Shown in pieces: positions 55,985 through 64,000 of a stretch of DNA of 64,000 nucleotides. The position numbers were made by a program, and so were the translations under genes. A model generated the notes under the pieces. The model was not told where the DNA came from, did no database searches, and saw only the letters and a list, made by a program, of their open reading frames with translations. The DNA lies in NCBI RefSeq assembly GCF_039536245.1, contig NZ_BAAAYN010000004.1:78914-142913 (forward strand), read 5' to 3'. Within the stretch, counting starts at the first letter, position 1, and each line of letters starts with the position of its first letter. Source of the DNA: Cryptosporangium minutisporangium (GTDB taxonomy: Bacteria; Actinomycetota; Actinomycetes; Mycobacteriales; Cryptosporangiaceae).

Positions 55985-58921
55985 GTGGCGGACGAAGCCT
56001 GGTCGCAGACCGCAGCGCGCCGGCTGAGTGATCCGGTCCGACTGCAGGCGCTGCGTGCCACCGGACTGTCCGAGTCGACCTCCGCACCGACGCTCGACCG
56101 GCTCACCGGGCTCGCGGCCCGCTGGCTGGACGTCCCGATCTCGCTCGTCTCCCTGGTCGACGCCGACCGGCAGTTCTCCGCCGCCGCCTGCGGTGTCACC
56201 GGCGACCGGGAGGCGCCGCTGTCCCGCTCGTTCTGCCAGCACGTCGTCCTGGACGATGCCGCCCTGATCGTCACCGACGCCCGGGAAGACGACCGCCTAC
56301 GCGACCACCCCGTGGTGGCCGACGGCGTCGTCGCCTACGCCGGAATTCCGCTGCGCAGCCCGAGCGGGCACGTCCTCGGGTCGTTCTGCGTCGCAGACAC
56401 CCGTCCCCGGTCCTGGAGTGAGCTGGAGTTGACGACGCTGACCGACCTCGCGGCCGCCGCCGAGGCGGAGATCGCCCTTCGCCGCGCGAACGGACGGCTG
56501 TCGGCCTCCGCGACCCGGGTACAGATGCTCCTGGACACTGCTCTGGACGCGTACATCGCGATCAACCCGGACGGCGCCATCACGGACTGGAACGCCGCTG
56601 CGGAGCGGCTGTTCGGCTGGACCGCCGCCGAGGCGCTCGGTCAGGACCTGACCGGGCTGATCGTGCCGGAGCGGTTCCGCGAGGCGCACGACCGGGGCCT
56701 GGCTCGGGTCCGGGAGACCGGACACTCCACGCTCGCCGGACAGCGCCTGGAACTCGCCGCGGTGGACCGGGCCGGCCGGGAGTTCCCGATCGAACTGACG
56801 CTGCAGGTCGACGACGACCCCGACCTGCCTGCCTTCCACGCGTTCATCCGGGACATCACCGACCGGCTGGGCGCACAGGAGGCCCTGGAGCACGAGCGGC
56901 AGCGCCTCGCCGACGAACGCACGTTCCTGCAGACCCTGCTCGACAGCCTCGACACCGGGGTGGTGGCCTGCGACAGCGCCGGACGGCTGGCCCTGTTCAA
57001 CCAGGCCTTGCTGCGCATGCACGGCACGAACGTGCAGCCGCTCGACGCGGAGACGTGGGCGCAGACCTACGACCTGCACGAGCCGGACGGTCGCACGCCG
57101 CTCGACCCCGGGCAGAATCCGCTCACCCGCGCCTTCTCCGGCCAGACCGTCGACGGGCAGGAGCTGGTGATCACCGCCCCCGGCGTGGCCGCGCGGCGGT
57201 TCCTCGCCAACGGCCGGCCGATCGACACCCCGGACGGGCGTCGGCTCGGCGCCCTCGTCGCGATGCACGACATCACCGACGCCCACCGCGCCGAGTCGCT
57301 GCGCCGCGCGGAACACGCCGTCGCGCAGGCCCTCGCCGACGCCACGTCGGCCCACCAAGCCGCCGGAGCAGCGATCGCCGCGGTCGCCGACGAGCTGGAG
57401 TGGTCCTGCGGCGAATACTGGGAGCTGGGCGAGGAGGGCGGCTCGGTACAGCTGGTCTGCACCAGCCGCTGGGTGGCGCCGAGCGGCCCCTCCTGCGACC
57501 ACGTCCGGCTACTCGGTACCGCTGAACCCGGCGTCGTCGATCGGCTGGCGCGGCAGGTCTGGGAGCGCCAGGCCTCGATCGTCACCGAGCGGACCGCCCC
57601 GGACGACCGGATCCGGATCGGGATGCCGGTGCGGACCGCGGAGGCGGTCTCCGGCGTCGTCCTGTTCTGCCTGGCCGACCTGGAGCCGCCGCGCCCGGAC
57701 ACGCTGCTCATGCTCGACGGCGTCTGCACCCGGATCGGCCGCTACCTCGAACGGCGCCGCACCGAGGACCTCGTCCTGGCGCTGGCCGCCGCCCGGCGGG
57801 ACTTCGAGCGGGTCGCCGCGCAGATCGAGGACTACCTGTGGACGGTGGAGGTGCTGCCCGACGGGCGCGCCCGGTCGGTCTACGCCAGCCCGAACAGCGC
57901 CGGCGTCTTCGGCGCGACTCTCCCGGCCGACGCCGACCTGGCCGCGGTCTTCGCCGAGCGCGTGCACGCCGGCGACACCGCGTCGTTCTCGGACTTCTAC
58001 GCCACCCTGCGCGATGGGCTCTCCGCGGAGATCGAGTGCCGCATCCGGGGATTCGACGGGGAGAGCCGATGGATCTGGACGCGTGCCGTGCCCCGTCACG
58101 AGCAGGATCGGCTGCTGGTCGACGGCATCTCCACCAACGTCACCGAACGTCGCCTGCTGGCCGAACGACGCGAGGACCTCCTCGGTGCCGAGCGGGAGCA
58201 GGTCGCCCGGCTGCGCGACCTCGACCGGCTGAAGGACGAGCTCGTCGCGGTCGTCAGCCACGAGCTCCGCAACCCGATCGGCACGATCCGCGGCTACACC
58301 GAGCTGCTCCTGGACGACCCCGACCTGCCCGCAGAGCACCGGACGTACGCCGAGGTCATCGACCGTACGAGCGCCCACCTCAAGCAGCTCGTCGACCAGC
58401 TCCTCGACCTCGCGCGGATCGACGCCGGCCACGTCCACCTCGATGCCCGCCCGCTGTCCGCGACGAAACTCGTCCGGGAGACGCTCGGCGACCACCACCC
58501 CGAGGCCGACGCCAAGCACCTGACGATCGTCACCGACCTCGCCGCGCACCTGCCCGTCCACGGCGACGCCACCCGGCTCCGGCAGGTGCTGGACAACCTG
58601 CTCAGCAACGCGATCAAGTACACCCCCGAGGGCGGCACGGTCACGGTCACCGGCCGATCCGTGGAAGGCAGGGTGGAGATCTGCGTCGCCGACACCGGGA
58701 TCGGCGTCCCCGACGACCAGCTGCCGAAGCTGTTCACGCGGTTCTTCCGCGCGACCACCGCGCTGGACCGCGGGATCAAGGGCACCGGTCTCGGGCTGGC
58801 GGTCACCAAGGCCATCGTCGAGGCACACGCCGGCACGATCGCCGCGGAGCCGGGCGAGCCGCGGGGCACCCGCTTCCGGATCACGCTCCCCAGCCGGCCG
58901 CCCGGCGATTCCGGCCGCTGA
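55985..58921 (+). CDS. Multi-sensor histidine kinase (GAF-PAS-PAS-GAF-PAS-HisKA-HATPase)
   Basis: A 978-residue soluble kinase. The N-terminal GAF (about 20-165; LDVPISLVSLVDADRQFSAA) is followed by two PAS domains (first ITDWNAAAERLFGWTAAEALG), a second GAF and a third PAS (ending IDGISTNVTERR-like). HisKA: VVSHELRNPIGTIRGYTELL with phospho-accepting H759. HATPase: DNLLSNAIKYTPEGG, DTGIGVPDDQ and GTGLGLAV. No membrane helix, so cytoplasmic signal input. GTG at 55985 is preferred, with AAGG 6 nt upstream; an ATG at 55895 is in frame. No response regulator gene is adjacent. Confidence 0.88.
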   Translation: MADEAWSQTAARRLSDPVRLQALRATGLSESTSAPTLDRLTGLAARWLDVPISLVSLVDADRQFSAAACGVTGDREAPLSRSFCQHVVLDDAALIVTDAREDDRLRDHPVVADGVVAYAGIPLRSPSGHVLGSFCVADTRPRSWSELELTTLTDLAAAAEAEIALRRANGRLSASATRVQMLLDTALDAYIAINPDGAITDWNAAAERLFGWTAAEALGQDLTGLIVPERFREAHDRGLARVRETGHSTLAGQRLELAAVDRAGREFPIELTLQVDDDPDLPAFHAFIRDITDRLGAQEALEHERQRLADERTFLQTLLDSLDTGVVACDSAGRLALFNQALLRMHGTNVQPLDAETWAQTYDLHEPDGRTPLDPGQNPLTRAFSGQTVDGQELVITAPGVAARRFLANGRPIDTPDGRRLGALVAMHDITDAHRAESLRRAEHAVAQALADATSAHQAAGAAIAAVADELEWSCGEYWELGEEGGSVQLVCTSRWVAPSGPSCDHVRLLGTAEPGVVDRLARQVWERQASIVTERTAPDDRIRIGMPVRTAEAVSGVVLFCLADLEPPRPDTLLMLDGVCTRIGRYLERRRTEDLVLALAAARRDFERVAAQIEDYLWTVEVLPDGRARSVYASPNSAGVFGATLPADADLAAVFAERVHAGDTASFSDFYATLRDGLSAEIECRIRGFDGESRWIWTRAVPRHEQDRLLVDGISTNVTERRLLAERREDLLGAEREQVARLRDLDRLKDELVAVVSHELRNPIGTIRGYTELLLDDPDLPAEHRTYAEVIDRTSAHLKQLVDQLLDLARIDAGHVHLDARPLSATKLVRETLGDHHPEADAKHLTIVTDLAAHLPVHGDATRLRQVLDNLLSNAIKYTPEGGTVTVTGRSVEGRVEICVADTGIGVPDDQLPKLFTRFFRATTALDRGIKGTGLGLAVTKAIVEAHAGTIAAEPGEPRGTRFRITLPSRPPGDSGR

Positions 58922-58987
58922 CGCACCGATTAGCAGCTCGTACGCGGTGGTACCCCACGCCGGAACTCGATCGGTCAGGGGGACGGA

Positions 58988-59965
58988 ATGACGACAGCGA
59001 CGGCGGGTGCGGGCCAGGGCAGAGGCCGCGAGGCGAGCGCACCGCACCAGATCCCGGCCCGGGGCTGGAAAGACGTGCTGGTCCGCACGGTGAAGGAGTT
59101 CAAGGACGACGACATCCCGACCGCGGCCGCCGCGGCGGCGTTCTACGCCTGGCTGGCGCTGATCCCGGCCGCGATCGGTGCGATCACGATGTACGGCCTG
59201 GTCGCCAGCCCGGACCAGATCACCACCCAGATCGACCAGCTCACTGCGAGTCTGTCCGCGGACGTGAAGGCGGTGATCACCGACCCGATCAGCTCCGCCA
59301 CCAACGCCAGCGGCAAGGGCCTGTCGATCGGTCTGATCATCTCGCTCGCCGCGGTGCTGTGGAGCGCGTCCGGCGGCATGAACGGAATGATCCAGGCGGT
59401 GAACACCGCGTACGACGAGGGCGACGACCGGAACTTCGTCAAGAAGCGCGGCCTGGCGATCCTGCTGACGCTGGGCGCGATCGTCGGGTTCGTGGTGGCG
59501 ATCCTGCTCGTCGCGGTGCTGCCGCCGGCACTGGAGGCGCTCAACCTCGGGTCGGCCGCCACGACCGTCGCGGGGATCGCCCGCTGGGTGTTGCTCGCCC
59601 TCCTGATGATGGCCGGCCTGGCGATCCTCTACCGCTACGCACCCGACCGCGACAACCCGCGGATCCAGTGGGTGTCCTGGGGTGCGGTGATCGCGACCGT
59701 GCTGTGGCTGCTCGCGTCCGCCGGGTTCTCGTTCTACGTCAACAACTTCGGCAGTTACAACAAGACCTACGGCGCGCTGGCCGGCGTCATCGTGCTGAAC
59801 CTGTGGCTCTACCTCTCCTGCATGGTGATCCTGTTCGGCGCCGAGCTCAACGCCGAACTCGAGGCGCAGACCCGCAAGGACACCACGACCGGCCCGGGTC
59901 AGCCGCTCGGCACGCGGGGCGCGCAGAAGGCCGACGAGGTGGGGCCCGCGACCGACTCGGCCTGA
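58988..59965 (+). CDS. YihY/BrkB family membrane protein
   Basis: A 325-residue integral membrane protein with about six helices. Family blocks are VKEFKDDDIPTAAAAAAFYAWLALIPA, SASGGMNGMIQAVNTAYD, RYAPDR and VLNLWLYLSCMVILFGAELNAE. It was once annotated as ribonuclease BN, which is wrong for this family; the molecular role is unknown. ATG at 58988, 66 bp after the kinase gene. Confidence 0.9.
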   Translation: MTTATAGAGQGRGREASAPHQIPARGWKDVLVRTVKEFKDDDIPTAAAAAAFYAWLALIPAAIGAITMYGLVASPDQITTQIDQLTASLSADVKAVITDPISSATNASGKGLSIGLIISLAAVLWSASGGMNGMIQAVNTAYDEGDDRNFVKKRGLAILLTLGAIVGFVVAILLVAVLPPALEALNLGSAATTVAGIARWVLLALLMMAGLAILYRYAPDRDNPRIQWVSWGAVIATVLWLLASAGFSFYVNNFGSYNKTYGALAGVIVLNLWLYLSCMVILFGAELNAELEAQTRKDTTTGPGQPLGTRGAQKADEVGPATDSA

Positions 59966-60042
59966 CCGGTTCCCGCTGTTTCGCCTCCCGGAGTCGGGAT
60001 ACCTGATAGGAACCTCTCGACCCACCGTCGTTGGGATCTGCC

Positions 60043-60546
60043 GTGGCGCGCTTATACGAACCAGGTCATCGCAGCCCCGGATCCCGGGGCCGGGTGATCG
60101 TGATCGGTGTCATCCTGCTCACGGCGATCCTCGCGCTCTGGGCGATCACGACCGGAGCGATCCGGTTCCTCGGCACCGACGACGATCCCGAGCCGGGCGG
60201 CGGAGCCGGGACCACGCAGCCGACCGTCGGATCGACCGCGGCGGTCACCGAGGGGGACCTGGAGATGCAGCTCCGCTCGGTGCGGCCGGCGGGGCCCGGC
60301 AAGCTCGGCGTGACGCTCACCGTGCGCAACCGGACCGCGGCGTACGTCTCGTTCTACGGGGAGAGCCAGGAACTCGTCAGCCCGGACGAGCACACGGTGA
60401 GCGGCGCGGTCGGGCTGACGTCGCTGGAGCCGCGAGAGAGTGCGACCGTGACCGTGGTGTTCACGGTTCCGGCCGACTTCCGCGCCGACGAACTCGAACT
60501 GCACGCCGCCCCGGGGAGCCCGGGGCGGCGGATCCCCCTCGGCTAG
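60043..60546 (+). CDS. Membrane-anchored protein with a beta-sandwich domain
   Basis: A 167-residue protein. An N-terminal membrane helix (VIVIGVILLTAILALWAITTGA) and a Gly/Pro/Thr linker precede an extracellular domain (about 70-165) with alternating strands (KLGVTLTVRNRTAAYVSFYGESQELV and TSLEPRESATVTVVFTVP), like DUF4352-type domains. GTG at 60043 preferred; a TTG at 60031 is in frame. Its TAG stop lies inside the left arm of the repeat at 60541-60644. Function unknown. Confidence 0.75.
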   Translation: MARLYEPGHRSPGSRGRVIVIGVILLTAILALWAITTGAIRFLGTDDDPEPGGGAGTTQPTVGSTAAVTEGDLEMQLRSVRPAGPGKLGVTLTVRNRTAAYVSFYGESQELVSPDEHTVSGAVGLTSLEPRESATVTVVFTVPADFRADELELHAAPGSPGRRIPLG

Positions 60547-60644
60547 TGTCTTGACGCGTTGATTCGTGCCCGCCTGGCGCCCGGCTGCCCCAGCCATCTG
60601 CCTTCTACTTCTCGGCGACGAACTTCTGCCTCACGACACTAGCC
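60541..60644. mobile_element. MITE-like inverted-repeat element
   Basis: Perfect 10-bp terminal arms GGCTAGTGTC (60541-60550) and GACACTAGCC (60635-60644). Similarity between the ends extends about 30 bp inward with mismatches (TTGACGCG against GTGAGGCA, then TTCGT in both). No coding capacity over 104 bp. The left end supplies the stop codon of the preceding gene. Could instead be a long terminator. Confidence 0.5.
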
Positions 60645-60657
60645 GCGTGCAGGCCGC

Positions 60658-62523
60658 TCAGCCGGCGGCGTAGACCGTGAAGTCGTCGAACGACACTTCG
60701 AGGACGTCGTCGCCGCTGTCGGGGACGCGGATGTGCAGCCCGAGCTGGGACCGCGTCGTGCCCGGCAGCGGGTTCGGGTCGCGCACGTCGACGACCTGCT
60801 CGCCGTCGACCCGGAACGTGAGGTGGGCGGCGCTGCCCTCCGTGCGGCACACCGCCTCCAGCCGGACCGGACTGGTCCCGATGCGGGCGGCCCGCGCGGG
60901 CACCGGCAGCAGCTCGGTGGGGCTGCCGTTCTCCTGGCGGACGACGCGGACCGTGCCCTCGCGCGACAGCAGGAACAGGTAGGCCGTGCCGGTGTCCTCG
61001 TCGCCGCGGCAGGTGAGCCCGAGTTCGCCGGTGCCCTCGGATCGGTCCTGCACCTGTGCCGTGACGCCGAACGCGGCGTCGGGCAGTGGCGTGCTCGTGT
61101 CCTTCGGAGGGAACGGCGACTGCGCCTGGTTGGACCGGTCCTCGCCCCTGGCCAGCATCGTGTAGACGCCGCGATCCACGTCGTAGCCGCGGGTGGTGAC
61201 CTCGGCCGGGTTGTCGGTGTCGGGCGCGTACCGATAGCCGTCCCAGTCCGGCTGCGCGTTGAAGTCTTGCCGGTAGCGGAGGTCTCCGGCGGCGCCGGGC
61301 GGCTTCGACGGCAGCACGGTGTCGCGTCCGAGCCGGTCGTCGCCGCCGACGCCGTCGGGACGGAGCACCAGGAAGGCGGCGGTCCCGGCGACGAGGAGCA
61401 GAACCACCGCGGCCGCGACCGGCCACACCCACCGCCGGCGCCGTCGCACGGCCACGGCCGGCCCGGTGACGCCGGATCCCGGCGGCACCGGGTCACTCGG
61501 CGGCACCGAGGCGACCGGCGGCGGGAACCCATCCGGCGGGGGCGGCGGGAACCCATCCGGCGGGGGCGGCGGATCCGGTCGTCGGCCCGATTCCGGCGGC
61601 GGGGCGCTCGGTGCGGAGAACGGGACGGTCGGCTGCTCCCTGCCGGCGGGTGGAGGGCTCAGCCGCGTCTCGGCGAGCACCCGCGCCTCGATCGCCCGTG
61701 CGTCCGTCGACTGCTCGTCGTGCCCGAGCAGCCGGAGCAGCACGCTGCTCGCGGATGGACGCCGGGCCGGATCCTTCTCGAGGCACTCGGCCAAGATCGG
61801 CACGAGCGCCGGCGGTAGCCCGGCGAGCACCGGCGGGTCGTACAGGATCCGCCGCAGCACGCTCGGCACCGAGTCGTTGCCGAACAGGTGACGCCCGGTC
61901 GCCGCGAACGCGACCGTCGCGGCCCAGCTGAACACGTCGCTCGGCGGGCCGACGACCTCGCCGCCGATCTGCTCGGGCGACATGTACGAGACGCTGCCGA
62001 GCACCCCGCTCGCGGCCGTCACCGTCGCGTCCTGCATGCGGGCGATGCCGAAGTCGATCACTCGCGGCCCGTCCGGGCCGAGCAGCACGTTGTGCGGCTT
62101 GAAGTCACGGTGAACGACGCCGGCCCGGTGGATGGCGACCAGGGCGGTGACGGTGCCGACCGCGAGCCGGTGCAGCGCTCCCCCGGTCCGGGGCCCGTCG
62201 GCGGTCACGGCCTCGGACAGCGACGAGCCCTCCACGAACTCGCTGACGATGTAGGGCCGCTCGGCGTCCAGATCGGCGTCGAGCACCTCGGCGATGCAGA
62301 ACGACGACACCTGGCGGGCCAGGTCGACCTCGCCGAGAAACCGGCGGCGAGCCGACGTGTCGGCGACCAGGTCGGGCTTCAGCACCTTGACCGCGACCCG
62401 CTCGTCGCCCTCGGTCACGCCGAGATAGACGGCGCCCTGGCCGCCCTCGCCGAGCCGACCGATCATCCGGTACCGGCCGAGGCGTAACGGGTCGCCGGCG
62501 TGCAACGGTGCTGCCTCGACCAC
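60658..62523 (-). CDS. Receptor-type Ser/Thr protein kinase
   Basis: A 621-residue PknB-like kinase. The cytoplasmic kinase domain (16-265) has the glycine loop LGEGGQGAVY, K46, catalytic VHRDFKPHN (D140, K142, N145), DFG at 157-159 and SPEQIGG. A Pro-rich linker (288-350) includes the repeated PPPPDGFPP. A membrane helix spans about 366-387. The outside domain (about 410-621) is a beta-rich, LamG/concanavalin-like module (YRQDFNAQPDWDGYRY, FRVDGEQVVDV, LEVSFDDFTVYA), unlike PASTA repeats. GTG at 62523. Confidence 0.88.
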   Translation of the reverse strand: MVEAAPLHAGDPLRLGRYRMIGRLGEGGQGAVYLGVTEGDERVAVKVLKPDLVADTSARRRFLGEVDLARQVSSFCIAEVLDADLDAERPYIVSEFVEGSSLSEAVTADGPRTGGALHRLAVGTVTALVAIHRAGVVHRDFKPHNVLLGPDGPRVIDFGIARMQDATVTAASGVLGSVSYMSPEQIGGEVVGPPSDVFSWAATVAFAATGRHLFGNDSVPSVLRRILYDPPVLAGLPPALVPILAECLEKDPARRPSASSVLLRLLGHDEQSTDARAIEARVLAETRLSPPPAGREQPTVPFSAPSAPPPESGRRPDPPPPPDGFPPPPPDGFPPPVASVPPSDPVPPGSGVTGPAVAVRRRRRWVWPVAAAVVLLLVAGTAAFLVLRPDGVGGDDRLGRDTVLPSKPPGAAGDLRYRQDFNAQPDWDGYRYAPDTDNPAEVTTRGYDVDRGVYTMLARGEDRSNQAQSPFPPKDTSTPLPDAAFGVTAQVQDRSEGTGELGLTCRGDEDTGTAYLFLLSREGTVRVVRQENGSPTELLPVPARAARIGTSPVRLEAVCRTEGSAAHLTFRVDGEQVVDVRDPNPLPGTTRSQLGLHIRVPDSGDDVLEVSFDDFTVYAAG

Positions 62524-62591
62524 GTACGCCCCCCGACCCGCTCGACCGGCCCCTTGTGTAGCACGAGCACCGCGGCCCGAGGCCCCACCGA

Positions 62592-64000
62592 TCAGCCGAG
62601 GCGCTCCGGACGTTCGGCGACCCGTGACGGCGCGGACTCCACGGCGACGAGGTGCCAGCCCCACGGCGCGAGGTCGACGAACAGCCCCGGGTCGGCCAGC
62701 TCGTCGCCGTCCCGGTCGAACACCGGGCCGTCGAACACCGGGCCGTCGAACACCGGGCTCTCGAGCAGCGGGGTCAACGCCCAGCGCCGGCCGCGGAGGT
62801 CGTCCCACGGCAGCCGGACGCGTCCCTGGGCGGCCCGCTCGGAGAGGTTGAGCACGACGAGGTGCCGCCCCGCACCCCGCTCCCAGGACCAGGCGAGCAG
62901 CGCGCGGTGACTCGGGTTGTCCGGCCACCCGACGACGTCGAGCAGGCGCCAGGTGCCGGCGCGGAGCTCACCGGCACGGACCGCGGCGAGCACCGCGGCC
63001 CCGAACCGCCGGAACCCCGGGTCGAGCGGCTCGGCGGGACGCCGCCCGAGGAACACCGGCAGCCGGACCCGCCGTCCGTCGAACTGCCCCTCGTGCCAGA
63101 GCGTGGCTCCGGGCAGGGTCGCGATCGCGATCGTGGCGGCCCGGAGCCGCTCGATCGGGGCCAGCGTCGCCGCCGCGCGCGGCTCGTCGTGGTTCTCGAC
63201 GAACCGGAGCAGACGACGTTGGTAGTCGACGCCGGCCGCCAGGTGCGCCCGCAGCCCGGCGACGTCCCCCTCGGCCAGGCGGTCGTGGAGCCGCTTGTCG
63301 TAGCAGTAGTCGAAGCCCTGCTGCTGCAGCGTCCACTCCAGGTCCCAGTAGGCCTCGGCGACGAACAGCAGGTGTGGGTGGCGTGCCCGGACCTGCGCGA
63401 GGACGTCCGGCCAGAACTCCGCGGCCGGTACCGGCCCGGCCTGGTCGCCCCAGGTCTTCGCGAACACGTCGGTGAGCATCAGCATCGCCATGTCGCACCG
63501 CAGGCCGTCGCAGAGCGCGCCGATCCGGTCCAGCAGCTCCACCGTGGCCTGCCGGAACTCCGGGTGGAAGGCGTTCAGCTGCAGCACGTCCGGCCAGGGC
63601 GGGAAGAACGGGTCCCGGCCGCGCGCCAGCACCGCGCCGTCGACCTCGACGAACGCCTCCGGTGACCGCGCGAGGTCGTCGCTGGTGCCGCGGATGAAGA
63701 GGTCGGGGCGGGCCCGGACCCACGGGTGGTCCGGCGCGACGTGGTTGGGGACGTAGTCGAGCACGAGCCGGATCCCCCGGTCGGCGAGGACCGCTCGCGC
63801 CGCTGCGAGTCCGGCCGGTCCGCCGAGCCGGGCGTCGACCGTGTACGAACGCACGCAGTAGGGCGAGCCGACCACGTCGTCCGGGCGCAGATCGGGCAGC
63901 GCAGCACGGAACGCGGCCGTCAACGCGTCGTCCCCCCGGGCGATCGCCAGCCCGGCCGGGCTGCGTTCCCAGACGCCCATCAGCCAGATCGCGTCGACGC
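62592..64000 (-). CDS. GH13 alpha-amylase-family enzyme, 5' end outside the window
   Basis: A glycoside hydrolase family 13 protein; the coding strand continues beyond 64000, so the N-terminus is missing. Visible: conserved region I LDYVPNHV, region II GLRCDMAM (nucleophile Asp), region III FVAEAYWD (acid/base Glu), region IV FVENHDEP. All three catalytic carboxylates are present. The C-terminal beta domain carries a 15-bp tandem repeat giving SPVFDGPVFDGPVFD (about 62716-62760). Substrate specificity is not clear; trehalose/maltose or glucan metabolism is possible. Confidence 0.85.
   Translation of the reverse strand, partial: VDAIWLMGVWERSPAGLAIARGDDALTAAFRAALPDLRPDDVVGSPYCVRSYTVDARLGGPAGLAAARAVLADRGIRLVLDYVPNHVAPDHPWVRARPDLFIRGTSDDLARSPEAFVEVDGAVLARGRDPFFPPWPDVLQLNAFHPEFRQATVELLDRIGALCDGLRCDMAMLMLTDVFAKTWGDQAGPVPAAEFWPDVLAQVRARHPHLLFVAEAYWDLEWTLQQQGFDYCYDKRLHDRLAEGDVAGLRAHLAAGVDYQRRLLRFVENHDEPRAAATLAPIERLRAATIAIATLPGATLWHEGQFDGRRVRLPVFLGRRPAEPLDPGFRRFGAAVLAAVRAGELRAGTWRLLDVVGWPDNPSHRALLAWSWERGAGRHLVVLNLSERAAQGRVRLPWDDLRGRRWALTPLLESPVFDGPVFDGPVFDRDGDELADPGLFVDLAPWGWHLVAVESAPSRVAERPERLG

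Overview
This is a high-GC window from an actinomycete chromosome. The evidence is the near-exclusive G/C third-position codon use, frequent GTG starts, 4-bp start/stop overlaps, and a phosphatidylinositol mannoside (PIM) pathway. The first 27 kb follows the gene order I remember for the Mycobacterium tuberculosis aspS-to-thrS region, so it is conserved core chromosome. A family-level assignment is not possible from the sequence alone.

0-27 kb, core: aspS, hisS and an MBL-fold hydrolase form one overlapping minus-strand operon. A membrane-anchored cyclophilin faces the other way. Then come rel (with a small ORF and a terminator behind it), apt-secF-secD, yajC, ruvCAB, yebC-pdxT, pdxS, a LemA-like membrane protein, and the pgsA-acyltransferase-pimA PIM block. 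An EF-G2-type GTPase and a HIT-family hydrolase run on the plus strand, followed by thrS on the minus strand.

27-37.5 kb, accessory metabolism and stress: a protein built of 13-residue DxDxDG repeats, a TetR/Ohr pair with palindromic operators, a three-gene type III polyketide synthase operon (PKS, ICMT-type methyltransferase, flavoprotein) resembling alkylresorcinol-quinone clusters, a P1-family peptidase, a STAS protein, an LLM-oxidoreductase/hemerythrin fusion, and a TetR/SDR pair with two palindromes.

37.4-44.8 kb, least explained: a five-gene minus-strand operon encodes an HTH-sensor protein, a DDD-motif glycosyltransferase, a shortened HTH-sensor paralogue, a left-handed beta-helix protein and an alpha/beta hydrolase lacking its catalytic histidine. 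Two small genes run divergently from it. A 5'-less remnant of the same sensor family lies just downstream of rheA. This is my best candidate for an undescribed system.

43.6-55.8 kb, heat-shock pair split by a selenocysteine island: a RheA-type repressor gene and an hsp18 gene each carry two 17-bp GTCATC-N5-GAYGAC sites spaced exactly 26 bp apart. Between them lies a complete selenocysteine cassette: formate dehydrogenase with an in-frame UGA and a SECIS hairpin, its iron-sulfur and membrane subunits, selD, tRNA-Sec, selA and selB.

55.9-64 kb, signalling and sugar metabolism: a multi-GAF/PAS histidine kinase, a YihY/BrkB membrane protein, a small anchored protein ending in a MITE-like inverted repeat, a receptor-type Ser/Thr kinase, and a GH13 enzyme cut by the window edge. 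Two 48-bp palindromic repeats, 46/48 identical, lie 15.6 kb apart, and a 32-bp tandem array shares their first ten bases.
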